Below are positions 19,040-27,870 of a stretch of 64,000 nt of DNA, piece by piece (within the stretch, counting starts at the first letter, position 1; each line of letters starts with the position of its first letter). The stretch spans positions 39,760-103,759 of the forward strand of contig PBYQ01000019.1 in the NCBI GenBank assembly GCA_002729695.1, written 5' to 3'. Under the pieces are notes generated by a model, which worked only from the letters and a program-made list of their open reading frames with translations, searched no databases and was not told the DNA's origin. Position numbers and translations under genes: made by a program. This stretch comes from Citromicrobium sp. Its GTDB lineage: Bacteria; Pseudomonadota; Alphaproteobacteria; Sphingomonadales; Sphingomonadaceae.

Positions 19040-19180
19040 CCCTGAGGCTATAAGTTTATCCTAGGGAGCTGTCCCTGTCCTGGTCCACCAGTTCGGCTGT
19101 GGGACCGGGGTATACGGCGCCCACCTGACCTTTTGCGTCAGAGGATTTCCCAGGCACCGACCCATGGTGGTTCCGCCACT
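19040..19180 (+). ncRNA. ssrS: 6S RNA
   Basis: The gene-free stretch between zapA and the 5-FCL gene, the classical 6S RNA position. The sequence folds into a long rod: CCTAGGGA (19060-19067) pairs with TTCCCAGG (19147-19154), flanking an open central region, and GGTCC/GGGACC with a CCAC/GTGG tip forms the apical hairpin. This is the open-promoter mimic by which 6S RNA binds sigma-70 RNA polymerase. Ends are approximate, and a GGTGG/CCACC hairpin just downstream may be its 3' terminator. Confidence 0.75.
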
Positions 19181-19230
19181 CCACCCTGCGCAGCGCTTTT
19201 GCAGAGAGCCGCCCGGGCCGTTTCATTTTC

Positions 19231-19259
19231 GTCGTTGCGAGCCTAGCGGAGCAATCCAT
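19231..19259 (+). repeat. Half copy of the TTGCGAGC palindromic repeat at the 5-FCL start
   Basis: Matches one arm of the repeat seen at 31255-31292 and 36114-36202 (TTGCGAGC...AGCGGAGCAATCCA). The GGAG in its end lies 7 nt before the ATG of the next gene, so the repeat supplies the ribosome-binding site. Confidence 0.6.
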
Positions 19260-19830
19260 GACCAAATCGCAACTTCGCAAAGAGATGCGCGCCCTCCGCA
19301 AGCAGTTCGTCGCCGAATTGCCGGACTCGGTACGCGGGCTCATCTTCTCGCGCCCGCCCGCCCCGGTGCTGTCGCGGATCGCGCCCGATGCGACGATCGG
19401 GCTTTATCACGCGAGCGCAGGCGAGGCCCCGGCAGAACGCTACGCCCAGTACTTCCTGGAACATGGCCACAAGGTCGCCCTGCCCCGCCTGCTAGCCGAG
19501 AACGGCGCAATGCGCTTTGCCGAACACACGGATCCTCTGGGCGGCAGCGATCTGGAGGGCGGCCCTCATGGGCTGATGCAGCCGGGCAAGGACGCCGCCG
19601 ATGTGGTGCCCGATGTGATCGTCATGCCGCTGCTCGCCTTCGACGAGGATGGCGGCAGGCTCGGCCAGGGAGGCGGCTATTACGACCGCTGGTGCGCAGC
19701 GCACCCCGATGCCTTGCGGATCGGCCTTGCGTGGGACGTGCAGAAGATCGATCACGTTCCGATGGAACCCCACGATATGCGGCTGCACATGATCGTCACC
19801 CCCACCCGCGTTTACGAGGTCGCCGCATGA
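19258..19830 (+). CDS. 5-formyltetrahydrofolate cyclo-ligase
   Basis: Uses ATP to turn 5-formyl-THF into 5,10-methenyl-THF (MTHFS/YgfA family). The 190-residue protein starts with the basic helix KSQLRKEMRALRKQF and has the ATP/folate signature FDEDGGRLGQGGGYYDRW. It follows 6S RNA, as in many proteobacteria. Its start codon lies at the end of a repeat element, and its stop overlaps the next gene by ATGA. Confidence 0.94.
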   Translation: MTKSQLRKEMRALRKQFVAELPDSVRGLIFSRPPAPVLSRIAPDATIGLYHASAGEAPAERYAQYFLEHGHKVALPRLLAENGAMRFAEHTDPLGGSDLEGGPHGLMQPGKDAADVVPDVIVMPLLAFDEDGGRLGQGGGYYDRWCAAHPDALRIGLAWDVQKIDHVPMEPHDMRLHMIVTPTRVYEVAA

Positions 19831-20042
19831 GGCGCGAACCCAACTGGCGCATCCCCGTGGGCATTCTCGGCCTGCTGCTGGGATTGTTCGTCTATGCGAT
19901 TCTGGTCGCGCGCTATGTGCCCGAGGTGATCGGCACTTGGCCCGTCCTCGTGCAGACGCCGATCTACCTCGTGCTCGGCATCATTTGGCTGCTGCCGCTC
20001 AAGCGATTCCTGATCTGGATGGAAACGGGGCGCTGGGGCTGA
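19827..20042 (+). CDS. Small membrane protein, DUF2842-like
   Basis: 71 residues with two membrane helices (about 9-30 and 38-58) and a conserved-looking end (LIWMETGRWG). It resembles DUF2842, an alphaproteobacterial family of unknown function. It overlaps the 5-FCL stop by 4 nt (ATGA), so the two are co-translated. Confidence 0.75.
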   Translation: MRREPNWRIPVGILGLLLGLFVYAILVARYVPEVIGTWPVLVQTPIYLVLGIIWLLPLKRFLIWMETGRWG

Positions 20043-20080
20043 CGCGGGAAACGGTCTGCGGCGAACACCGTTGACGCTGC

Positions 20081-20863
20081 ATGCCCGAACTTCCCGAAGC
20101 CGAAGCCAATCGCCTGCGTGTCGAGCGCGAATGCCTCAACCGCACGATCGAGGCGGTCGAGCTGGGCGAGGATACCGACTATCTCGAATTGCCCGGCGAT
20201 AACGAGCGCACGCGCCTCGTCGGCCATCAGTTTACCCGGACGCACCGCCACGGCAAGCTGATCTTCGCGGGCAGCAAGACCGGTCCGTGGATTGCGGTGC
20301 ACCTTGGGATGACAGGATCGCTGCGCCCCTTCGACGAATCCGACGGAGCGCCGGACTACGCCAAATTCCTGATTCGCTTTGAAGGCGACCGCCGCCTCGC
20401 CTTCCGCTGCCCGCGCAAGCTCGGCTGGGTGCGCGTGGTCGACAGCCCTTCAGAAGAGATCGCACGGATCGAATACGGGCCGGATGCGCTGGAGATTGGG
20501 CTTGAGGAGTTCGCAGAGGTGATCGGCGGATCGCGCGGGGCCACCAAGTCCGCGCTGATGGACCAGCGCAAGCTCGCGGGAGTGGGCAATCTCTGGTCGG
20601 ACGAAATCCTCTACCGCGTCGGAATCGATCCCGAGCGCAAGGGCACAAACCTCGCCGAAGAAGCGCTAACCGACATGCACGAAGCCATGCGCGACATCCT
20701 GTACACGGTCATGGACACCGAGGCGCACTACGACCGGTTGCCGGACGACTGGTTGATCCACACCCGCAAGGCTGGCTCCGGATGCCCACGCTGCGATGGC
20801 ACGATCGAGAAATCCAAGGTCGGCGGGCGTAGCGCCTATCACTGCACCCGCCACCAGAAATAG
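20081..20863 (+). CDS. Fpg/Nei-family DNA glycosylase
   Basis: A 260-residue bifunctional base-excision enzyme. The N-terminal Pro2-Glu3 nucleophile (MPELPEAE) and the HGK lysine are intact, and the helix-two-turn-helix region includes GVGNLWSDEILYR. The C-terminal zinc finger is unusual: C-x2-C and then C-x2-H (CPRC ... HCTRHQ) instead of four cysteines. The family removes oxidised purines or pyrimidines; which it prefers is not clear. It ends 3 nt from the convergent GST gene. Confidence 0.88.
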   Translation: MPELPEAEANRLRVERECLNRTIEAVELGEDTDYLELPGDNERTRLVGHQFTRTHRHGKLIFAGSKTGPWIAVHLGMTGSLRPFDESDGAPDYAKFLIRFEGDRRLAFRCPRKLGWVRVVDSPSEEIARIEYGPDALEIGLEEFAEVIGGSRGATKSALMDQRKLAGVGNLWSDEILYRVGIDPERKGTNLAEEALTDMHEAMRDILYTVMDTEAHYDRLPDDWLIHTRKAGSGCPRCDGTIEKSKVGGRSAYHCTRHQK

Positions 20864-20866
20864 CGC

Positions 20867-21541
20867 CTAGAAACTGAACACGAACGTGTCGCGCCCGTCC
20901 TTCTCCATCGCGCGCTGGAAGGACGGCGTGCCGCGCATCTGCTCCATCCAGCGCTGGCAGTTGGGGCGATCCTTCAGCCGCCCCTGCGCATCGGCGGACG
21001 CGATCGAATAGCACATCGAGATATCGGCGGCGGTCAGGTGGTCGCCAGCGAGCCAGGTGTTGCGGCCCAGATCGCTCTCCAGTTTGTCGAACAGCACCTT
21101 GAGCCGCGGCGCGACCAGCATCTCGCGCACCTTGTCGGTCGCGATGCCGATGACCGAACGGACGAGAGCAGGGCTGCGTGCCTTCATCATCGTCAGCAGC
21201 CCGTTGAAGAACTGCATCGGCATGAGGCTGCCCACCCCTGCGTGGAACCAGAACAGGTAATCCACGCGAGCTGCGTCGCCCGGTGCGGGTCGCAGCGGGC
21301 TCTCGGGGTGCGAATCGAGGATGTAGTCGATCACCGCGTTGCTCTCCGCCAGCACCAGCCCTGTGTCGTCGGTGATCACCGGCGCGGTGCCGAGCGGCGA
21401 GAGAGCCTTGTACTCGGCGGGCGCAAGCCGGGTTTCGGGATCGCGGTCGTAGATCTTCAGCTCGTACGGCGCGCCCAGCTCCTCCAGCAGCCATAGGATG
21501 CGGAAGCTCTGCGAATATTCGAGATGGTGAAGCGTGATCAT
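20867..21541 (-). CDS. Glutathione S-transferase family protein
   Basis: 224 residues. The thioredoxin-like N-domain (about 1-80) has HHLEYSQSFRILWLLEELG, the glutathione-binding turn GTAPVI and LAESNAVIDYIL. The all-helical C-domain carries the N-capping motif WLAGDHLTAADI. The serine/tyrosine pattern near the N-terminus (EYSQSFR) follows the bacterial beta/zeta-like type. The substrate is unknown. It is convergent with the glycosylase gene, with tRNA-Asp upstream. Confidence 0.88.
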   Translation of the reverse strand: MITLHHLEYSQSFRILWLLEELGAPYELKIYDRDPETRLAPAEYKALSPLGTAPVITDDTGLVLAESNAVIDYILDSHPESPLRPAPGDAARVDYLFWFHAGVGSLMPMQFFNGLLTMMKARSPALVRSVIGIATDKVREMLVAPRLKVLFDKLESDLGRNTWLAGDHLTAADISMCYSIASADAQGRLKDRPNCQRWMEQMRGTPSFQRAMEKDGRDTFVFSF

Positions 21542-21634
21542 CGGTGCCCTCCTGCCGGTGCGTTGCAGGGCAGGTGGACGCGCAGCGCAGCCCGCGCAAG
21601 AGCACGGGGCGAAATCGGCACCATTTGCATGAAA

Positions 21635-21711
<77 letters not shown>

Positions 21712-21827
21712 GCAAACACGAGGGAGAAGGTGTCTCCGCTGCGTGGGAGCGGCGCGCTTAAGCCACCCCCACACACCTGTCAATGGCCTGCCCCCCGCCT
21801 TTTTCGCGATCCACGAAAGAAACTTGG

Positions 21828-21843
21828 TTAGTCGGCGATTAAC
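21828..21843 (+). promoter_or_regulatory. Near-consensus CtrA-box-like site
   Basis: TTAG-N7-TTAAC, one mismatch from the CtrA consensus TTAA-N7-TTAAC, about 65 nt upstream of the exported protein at 21908. A single chance match of this kind is possible; it is offered as a candidate only. Confidence 0.28.
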
Positions 21844-21907
21844 TGCATTTTGAGCATTTGCTGCAAGGGTCCGCAACGCTTGGAAAACGGGCATGGGGAG
21901 CCCAATC

Positions 21908-22348
21908 ATGCGTATCGGATTGCTGATCGGGGGCGCGGCGATGTTCGCCGCTACCGTGGCGAGCGCCCAATCGCTGGTGCAGATCGACCGCGAGGTTTTC
22001 GTCGAGCGTTCGCTGGAGCGTGATGGACGGACCCAGCGCCTGCTGGAACCGGCGGACACGCTGCAAAGCGGGGACACGGTCGTCCTGATGCTCGCCTGGC
22101 GGAGCCCGCAGGACAAGCCCTTCACGATATCGAGCCGGGTGCCCAGATCGCTCGCCTTTCGCGCAAGCGGCGGCGACCAGCCAGAAGTCTCCGTCGATGG
22201 CGGACGCAACTGGGGCACGCTCGCCGAGCTTCGCGTGCGCGGTCGCCCTGCGACATCGACCGATGTGACGCATGTACGCTGGGACGTCGACAATCCGCGT
22301 GCGGCGCGCGGACGCGGCGTTTTCACCTACAGCGCGGTGGTGCGCTGA
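21908..22348 (+). CDS. Exported protein with a DUF11-like C-terminus
   Basis: 146 residues. A signal peptide (IGGAAMFAATVASAQ) is followed by a compact beta domain. Its middle and end (DTLQSGDTVVLMLAWR, TDVTHVRWDVDN) resemble the conserved-repeat DUF11 fold of surface proteins, where such repeats stack. Only one repeat is here. The start at 21908 has GGGGAG 7 nt before it; a second ATG lies 15 nt upstream. A CtrA-box-like site precedes it. Confidence 0.72.
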   Translation: MRIGLLIGGAAMFAATVASAQSLVQIDREVFVERSLERDGRTQRLLEPADTLQSGDTVVLMLAWRSPQDKPFTISSRVPRSLAFRASGGDQPEVSVDGGRNWGTLAELRVRGRPATSTDVTHVRWDVDNPRAARGRGVFTYSAVVR

Positions 22349-22354
22349 TTCGAT

Positions 22355-22930
22355 TCAGCAGTTTTCGTATTTCCAGTTGCGGCGCTTGCCCTCGGCCAGC
22401 CATTCGACCGCAGTCGCAATCCGCTTGGCGCGCGTCCCGGCCCGCTTCGCCTCGGTTATCCACTCGAGATATTCACGCCGGTGCGATGGCGCGAGGCCAT
22501 CGAAGAAGGTCCTGGCCGCCAGTGCCGAATCGAGCGCGGCGCCAAAGTCGTCGGGCATCGCAATTTCGGGCTTGGGTTTGGGCGGTGTGCGCTTGCCTGC
22601 CGCGACGCGCTCTGCGCCTTGCCGGATGCGCTCGACGATATGCTCATCAGGAGGCAGGTCGTCCAGCGAGGCGATCTTGCCGAGCTGGCCCATGCCCTCG
22701 CCCGCCGCATGCTGCTCCTCGTGATGGATCACGCATGCACAATGCGCCTTGAACGCGGCGATGCTGACGATGTTCTTCCCGTCCTGCATCACCGTGGGCA
22801 TGCGCCACTTGATCGCCTCCTCGCCATGGGGAAGCGCGCGGTGCGCGAGTTCGCGCAGGTGCGTTAGGATCGGCTGCGCGAAGGGTGCCGCCCGCGCAAT
22901 GTACTCATCGATGCGCAGGTCGGTTTTCAT
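22355..22930 (-). CDS. YdeI/OmdA-family protein with DUF1801 domain
   Basis: 191 residues. The N-terminal half (about 1-110, with KWRMPTVMQ) resembles DUF1801 (YdhG), and the C-terminal half (residues 125-191, FFDGLAPSHRREYLEWITEAKR) is the OmdA/YdeI bacteriocin-protection-like domain. The function is poorly known. It begins 4 nt after the E2 stop on the same strand, so it is probably a read-through cistron of the bkd operon. Confidence 0.8.
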   Translation of the reverse strand: MKTDLRIDEYIARAAPFAQPILTHLRELAHRALPHGEEAIKWRMPTVMQDGKNIVSIAAFKAHCACVIHHEEQHAAGEGMGQLGKIASLDDLPPDEHIVERIRQGAERVAAGKRTPPKPKPEIAMPDDFGAALDSALAARTFFDGLAPSHRREYLEWITEAKRAGTRAKRIATAVEWLAEGKRRNWKYENC

Positions 22931-22934
22931 CGGG

Positions 22935-24257
22935 TCAGCTCGCCAGGATCAGCGCTGGCGCTTCGAGCCGCCGCTTGAGCGCCTGGATGAAGCTCGCCCC
23001 ATCCCAGCCATCGACCACGCGATGATCGCAGCTGATCGAGATGTTCATCAGCTTGCGCTTCTCGACCCGCTCGATCCCGTCGGAGCCGGTGACGAACATC
23101 GGGCGCTCGACGATCTTGTTCGGGCCGATGATCGCAACCTCGGGCCGGTTGATGACCGGCGTGGTCGCGATGCCGCCGAGCGGCCCGAGCGAGGTGACGG
23201 TCAGCGTGCCGCCCTGCATTTCTTCGGACTTGGCCTTGCCGCTGCGCGCAGCCTCCGCGAGCCGGCCGATTTCCCGCGCGAGCTGCCAGATATTCTGGCC
23301 CTGCGCGTTGTGAAGCACCGGCACCATGAGGCCGGCGTCGGTCTGCGCGGCCATGCCCATGTTGACCGAACCGTGGCGCGTCACCACGCCCGCATCGTCG
23401 TCATAGGTGGCGTTCATCATCGGGAATTCGGGCAGCGTCTGGCAGATCGCGGTGATCAGCAGCGGCAGGATCGTGAGCTTCGGCTTGTCGCCGCGTCCAT
23501 CGTTCAGCTGCGCCCGCATGGCCTCGAGATCAGTCACATCCACCTCGTCGACATAGGTGAAGTGCGGGATATTGCGCTTCGACGCGCTCATGTTCTGCGC
23601 AATCCGGCGGCGCATGCCGATGACCTTGATTTCCTCGTCCGCGCGCGGGCCGCTGGCAGGCGAATAGCCGCCCGAATAAGCGAGAAACTGGTCGAGATCG
23701 CCGTGACGGACGCGGCCATCCTCGGCGGGCTTCACCTGTGCCAGATCGATGCCCAGATCTTTCGCGCGCTTGCGCACTGCAGGGCTGGCGAGAACCTTGG
23801 CTTCGGTCTTCGGTTCGCTCTTTTCGACCGGCTGCTTGGGCGCGGGCTCGGGATCGGCCTCGTGCGCGTCGTCGGCGTCGCTCGCGTCGGGGTTCTCCAC
23901 CTCGATGCGCTCCTCGACCTCGTCGTCCTTCGGCGCGGGTGCAGGTTTCGGCTCGCTATTGGCCTCTGCATCCGAGGCCTTGGCATTCTCTTCCGCGACA
24001 TCGTCGGGGATTTCGCCCTCGACCTCGATGGTGACGAGCATCGATCCGACCGAGATGGTGTCTCCCACTTCGCCCGCGATCTCGATCACCTTGCCTGCGA
24101 CCGGGCTTTCCATTTCGACGGTCGCCTTGTCGGTCATCATGTCGGCGATCTGCTGATCTTCCTCGACCATGTCGCCGACCGATACGTGCCACGCAACGAT
24201 TTCCGCCTCGGCAATGCCTTCGCCGATATCGGGCAGGTTGAAGGTGAATTTCGCCAT
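22935..24257 (-). CDS. bkdB: Branched-chain 2-oxoacid dehydrogenase E2 (dihydrolipoamide acyltransferase)
   Basis: The core of the branched-chain 2-oxoacid dehydrogenase complex. A single lipoyl domain (about 1-78; Lys44 in MMTDKATVEME is the lipoylation site) is followed by an acidic Pro/Ala/Asp-rich linker (about 90-145), a peripheral-subunit-binding domain (ASPAVRKRAKDLG) and the acyltransferase domain with His412 in DHRVVDGWD. It has the BCKDH rather than the PDH E2 layout. It lies 5 nt downstream of the E1beta stop. Confidence 0.93.
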   Translation of the reverse strand: MAKFTFNLPDIGEGIAEAEIVAWHVSVGDMVEEDQQIADMMTDKATVEMESPVAGKVIEIAGEVGDTISVGSMLVTIEVEGEIPDDVAEENAKASDAEANSEPKPAPAPKDDEVEERIEVENPDASDADDAHEADPEPAPKQPVEKSEPKTEAKVLASPAVRKRAKDLGIDLAQVKPAEDGRVRHGDLDQFLAYSGGYSPASGPRADEEIKVIGMRRRIAQNMSASKRNIPHFTYVDEVDVTDLEAMRAQLNDGRGDKPKLTILPLLITAICQTLPEFPMMNATYDDDAGVVTRHGSVNMGMAAQTDAGLMVPVLHNAQGQNIWQLAREIGRLAEAARSGKAKSEEMQGGTLTVTSLGPLGGIATTPVINRPEVAIIGPNKIVERPMFVTGSDGIERVEKRKLMNISISCDHRVVDGWDGASFIQALKRRLEAPALILAS

Positions 24258-24262
24258 GGGGA

Positions 24263-25333
24263 TCAGTCCTTGAGGAGCGTGTCGAGAGCCGCGCCAATGC
24301 GCACCGGGCCGGGGAAATAGGCCCATTCGAGGCTGTGGGGATAAGGTGTGTCGAAGCCGGTCACGCGCTGGATCGGCGCTTCGAGATGATAGAAGCAACG
24401 TTCCTGCACCAGCGCGGAAAGCTCCGCTCCGAAACCGGAGGTGCGCGTCGCCTCGTGCACGATCAGGCACTTGCCGGTCTTCTTCACCGACTTCTCAATC
24501 GCGTCCATGTCCAGCGGGACGAGCGTGCGCAGATCGAGGATGTCGGCTTCGATACCCCTCTCTTCCAGCACCGCCTTCGCGACGTGGACCATGGTGCCGT
24601 AGGTCAGCACGGTCAGCTGTTCGCCTTCGGTCACAAGCCGCGCCTCGCCCAGCGGGATGCGGTAGTATCCTTCGGGCACGACGCTGTCGGGATGCGACTT
24701 CCAGTTCTTCACCGGACGGTCGAAGAAGCCGTCGAACGGGCCGTTATAGATGCGCTTGGGCTCGAAGAAGATGACCGGATCATTGTCCTCGATCGCGGCA
24801 ATCAGCAGGCCCTTCGCGTCGTACGGCGTCGCAGGAATGACGGTCTTGATGCCAGAGGCGTGGGTGAACAGCGATTCGGGGCTCTGGCTGTGCGTCTGAC
24901 CGCCGAAGATCCCCCCGCCGAAGGGAGAGCGGATCGTGATCGGCGCGGTATATTCCCCCGCGCTGCGATAGCGCAGGCGAGCCGCCTCGCTGATAATCTG
25001 GTCGTAACCGGGGTAGATGTAGTCGGCGAACTGGATTTCGGGGACCGGACGCAAGCCGTAGGCGCCCATCCCGATCGCCGCCGCCACGATGCCACATTCG
25101 GAAATCGGCGTGTCGAACGCGCGCGATTTGCCGTATTTTTCCTGCAAGCCCGCGGTGCAGCGGAACACGCCGCCGAAATAGCCGACGTCCTCGCCGAACA
25201 CGACGACATTGTCGTCCTTCTCCATCGACACATCGAGCGCGTCGTTGATCGCCTCGATCATGTTGAGGCGGCGATCGTCGCCGGTGGCGTCGCGCCCCTG
25301 CTTGACCTTGGGCTGCTCTTTCGTCTCGCTCAT
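24263..25333 (-). CDS. bkdA2: Branched-chain 2-oxoacid dehydrogenase E1 beta
   Basis: 356 residues, a transketolase-like pyrimidine domain with a C-terminal domain. It shows FGEDVGYFGGVFRCTAGL and FADYIYPGYDQIISEAAR. It pairs with E1alpha to decarboxylate branched-chain 2-oxoacids with thiamine diphosphate. Its start overlaps the E1alpha stop (ATGA). The start MSETKEQ is chosen over a longer open frame upstream that lies inside E1alpha. Confidence 0.94.
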   Translation of the reverse strand: MSETKEQPKVKQGRDATGDDRRLNMIEAINDALDVSMEKDDNVVVFGEDVGYFGGVFRCTAGLQEKYGKSRAFDTPISECGIVAAAIGMGAYGLRPVPEIQFADYIYPGYDQIISEAARLRYRSAGEYTAPITIRSPFGGGIFGGQTHSQSPESLFTHASGIKTVIPATPYDAKGLLIAAIEDNDPVIFFEPKRIYNGPFDGFFDRPVKNWKSHPDSVVPEGYYRIPLGEARLVTEGEQLTVLTYGTMVHVAKAVLEERGIEADILDLRTLVPLDMDAIEKSVKKTGKCLIVHEATRTSGFGAELSALVQERCFYHLEAPIQRVTGFDTPYPHSLEWAYFPGPVRIGAALDTLLKD

Positions 25334-26634
25334 CAGTGCGGCACCCCGTCCGGATATTTCTTGTCGCGTTCGGCCTGCGACTGCTCGTTCTGTTCCTTGA
25401 GGTGCCAGGGCTCTTCCTCGAACACGTCTTCGAACATCGTGTGGAACGGCTGGTGCATCCCGTGGCCCAGGATGCCGTTCTTTTCGGCTTCCTTGGTGTC
25501 TTTCTTCACCTTCTCGGCCGCCTTCAGGTCCATTTCGGCCTGCCTGTCCTCGTCCCATTCGCCCAGCGCGATGAGGTGGTTCTTGAGGCGCACCACGGGA
25601 TCGCCGAGCGGCCATGCCTCGCGCTCCTGCGCGCTGCGATAGCCGCTGGGATCGTCGGAGGTGGAGTGCCCTTCGGCACGGTAGGTGAAGAACTCGATCA
25701 GCGTGGGGCCCGCATTGGTGCGCGCACGATCCGCCGCCCATTTCTCCGCCGCATAGCATGCGAGCGGATCGTTGCCGTCAACGCGCAGCCCGGCGAGACC
25801 GTAGCCGATGGCGCGGCTGGCGAAGGTCGCCCGCTCGCCGCCTGCAAAGCCGGAGAAGCTGGAGATCGCCCACTGGTTGTTGATCACGTTGAGGATCACC
25901 GGCGCGTTGTAAACGCTGGCGAATGTGCAGGCGGCGTGGAAATCGCCTTCCGCCGTGCTCCCCTCGCCCACCCAGGTCGCGGCGATGCGCGTGTCGTGCT
26001 TGATCGCGCTCGCCATCGCCCAACCCACAGCCTGCGGGGTTTGTGTGGCGAGGTTGCCCGAGATGCTGAAGAAGCTGTGTTCGCGGCTCGAATACATGAT
26101 CGGCAGCTGGCGGCCCTTCAGCTTGTCGCCGCTGTTCGAATAGATCTGGTTGATCATCTCGATCAGCGGATAGCCGCGCGCAATCAGCGCGCCCTGCTGG
26201 CGATAGCTGGGGAAGATCATGTCATCGGGCTGCAGCGCCATCGAGGTGGCGATGCTGGTCGCCTCTTCCCCGGTGCACTTCATGTAGAAGCTGGTCTTGC
26301 CCTGCCGCTGCCCACGAAACATGCGTTCGTCGAACGCGCGCACCAGCGAGAAGTGGTGCAGCATTTCGCGCAGCGTATCGGGGGAGAGTTTCGGGTCCCA
26401 CGGGCCGTGCGCCATGTTGTCGTCGCCCAGAACGCGGATCAGATCGGTGCACAGCCCGTGCGTCTCATGCGGTTCGCAAGCCTCGTCGGGGCGCGGCTGC
26501 TTGCCCGCCTCTGGCACTTCGATCGCGGAGAAATCGACCTCATCCGCGTCGGGGCGATATTGAGGTTCTGGTACGTGAAGCGACAAGCGTGGCTTGTTGT
26601 CGCCCTTTGTGGCTCGCTCGGGCCCGTTGGCCAT
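25333..26634 (-). CDS. bkdA1: Branched-chain 2-oxoacid dehydrogenase E1 alpha
   Basis: 433 residues carrying the ThDP-binding site (GEGSTAEGDFHAA, a GEG variant of the GDG motif, then NVINNQWAIS). A long N-terminal extension (1-75) and SYRQQGALIARGYPL mark it as the branched-chain, not pyruvate, subunit. It is first gene of the E1alpha-E1beta-E2 operon. The E3 subunit is not in the window, so E3 must be supplied from elsewhere. About 95 nt upstream separates it from thyA and probably holds the promoter. Confidence 0.94.
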   Translation of the reverse strand: MANGPERATKGDNKPRLSLHVPEPQYRPDADEVDFSAIEVPEAGKQPRPDEACEPHETHGLCTDLIRVLGDDNMAHGPWDPKLSPDTLREMLHHFSLVRAFDERMFRGQRQGKTSFYMKCTGEEATSIATSMALQPDDMIFPSYRQQGALIARGYPLIEMINQIYSNSGDKLKGRQLPIMYSSREHSFFSISGNLATQTPQAVGWAMASAIKHDTRIAATWVGEGSTAEGDFHAACTFASVYNAPVILNVINNQWAISSFSGFAGGERATFASRAIGYGLAGLRVDGNDPLACYAAEKWAADRARTNAGPTLIEFFTYRAEGHSTSDDPSGYRSAQEREAWPLGDPVVRLKNHLIALGEWDEDRQAEMDLKAAEKVKKDTKEAEKNGILGHGMHQPFHTMFEDVFEEEPWHLKEQNEQSQAERDKKYPDGVPH

Positions 26635-26730
26635 GCGTTTGTCTCCCGGCGCCTCTATCGTGAGAGACGCATTCTTTCATTTCGGCGACCGTTTATTGCG
26701 CGCGCCCCTGCGGGTCAAGCGGTGCGACCG

Positions 26731-27663
26731 TCAGACGGCCACCGGTGCCTTGATCGGCGGGTGCGGGTCGTATCCGTGAACCGCGAAATCGCCAATCTCG
26801 TAGTCGAACATGCTGGACGCACGCCTTGTAATCTCAAGCGTCGGGGCCCCGCGCGGTTCCCGCGCCAGCTGTTCCTCGATCAGGTGCGCATGGTTCAGAT
26901 AAAGGTGCGTGTCGCCCCCCATCCACACCAGTTCGCCCGGCTCAAGATCGGTCTGCTGAGCGATCATCCGCGTCAGCAACGCCGCGCCGAACAGGTTGAA
27001 CGGCAAGCCCAGCGCCACATCGCAGCTTCGCTGGTAGAGCAGGCAATTGAGCTGCGTGCCGTTCGCCCCGACATGGAACTGGTAGGTTTTGTGACACGGC
27101 GGCAGCGCCATCCGGTCCAGCTGGGCGACATTCCACCCTTCGATGATATGACGGCGGCTTCCCGGGTTTGTTCGGAGACTCTCGATCACCTGGCTGACCT
27201 GATCGATCCCCTCGCCCTTTTCGTAGAGGCCATCGGGGCGATAGCGGTAGGTCGGCCAGTCGACCCACTGCTTGCCATAGACCGGGCCCAGATCGCCCCA
27301 CCGCGCAGCAAAAGCTTCGTCATCGCCGATTCGCTGGACGAAATCGTCGAGCGGGAGGTCGTCCCCCGTCTCGTGCACGTAGCGCGCGTGCGGCCACTCG
27401 TTCCAGATTTTCACCCCCTGCAACACCAGCGGACGGATGTTGGTTTCTCCGGTGAGGAACCACAGTATCTCGCGCGCAGCGGTCTTCCAGTAGACGCGTT
27501 TGGTGGTCAGCAGCGGCACGGCATTATCGGCGAGGCTGCACCGCAGCTGCGCGCCGAATACCGAGCGCGTGCCCACACCGGTGCGGTCCACCCGCTCGTC
27601 GCCGTCGCGCCAAATACGCGCCATCAGGTCGAGATATTGCTGTTCGTAATGCGATTCGGTCAC
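26731..27663 (-). CDS. thyA: Thymidylate synthase
   Basis: Methylates dUMP to dTMP with methylene-THF. 310 residues, with the catalytic cysteine in ALPPCHKTYQF (Cys190) and the dUMP-binding regions RSCDVALGLPFN and SSMFDYEIGDF. A loop insertion (about 95-155) makes it longer than the 264-residue E. coli enzyme. The start is GTG; no better ATG precedes the conserved QQYLDLM. Confidence 0.96.
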   Translation of the reverse strand: MTESHYEQQYLDLMARIWRDGDERVDRTGVGTRSVFGAQLRCSLADNAVPLLTTKRVYWKTAAREILWFLTGETNIRPLVLQGVKIWNEWPHARYVHETGDDLPLDDFVQRIGDDEAFAARWGDLGPVYGKQWVDWPTYRYRPDGLYEKGEGIDQVSQVIESLRTNPGSRRHIIEGWNVAQLDRMALPPCHKTYQFHVGANGTQLNCLLYQRSCDVALGLPFNLFGAALLTRMIAQQTDLEPGELVWMGGDTHLYLNHAHLIEEQLAREPRGAPTLEITRRASSMFDYEIGDFAVHGYDPHPPIKAPVAV

Positions 27664-27793
27664 GGTGATCGGCCTAATCCTTTCGGTGACCAGCGATAGG
27701 ACAAACTTGCCTGCAATGTCCGCTTGCGTGTGCGATGATCCACACCTATAGGGCCGCCTCTGCCTCGCGGGGTCCGCCCCGCAAGCATCCGGT

Positions 27794-27870
27794 CGGGGAG
27801 TAGCTCAGCCTGGTAGAGCACTGTCTTCGGGAGGCAGGGGCCGGAGGTTCGAATCCTCTCTCCCCGACCA
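27794..27870 (+). tRNA. tRNA-Pro (anticodon CGG)
   Basis: 77 nt. The acceptor CGGGGAG pairs with CTCCCCG, followed by A and an encoded CCA. The anticodon loop TTCGGGA gives CGG, and the T-loop is GTTCGAATC. The next 177 nt to the ATPase gene hold nothing that I can identify. Confidence 0.96.
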
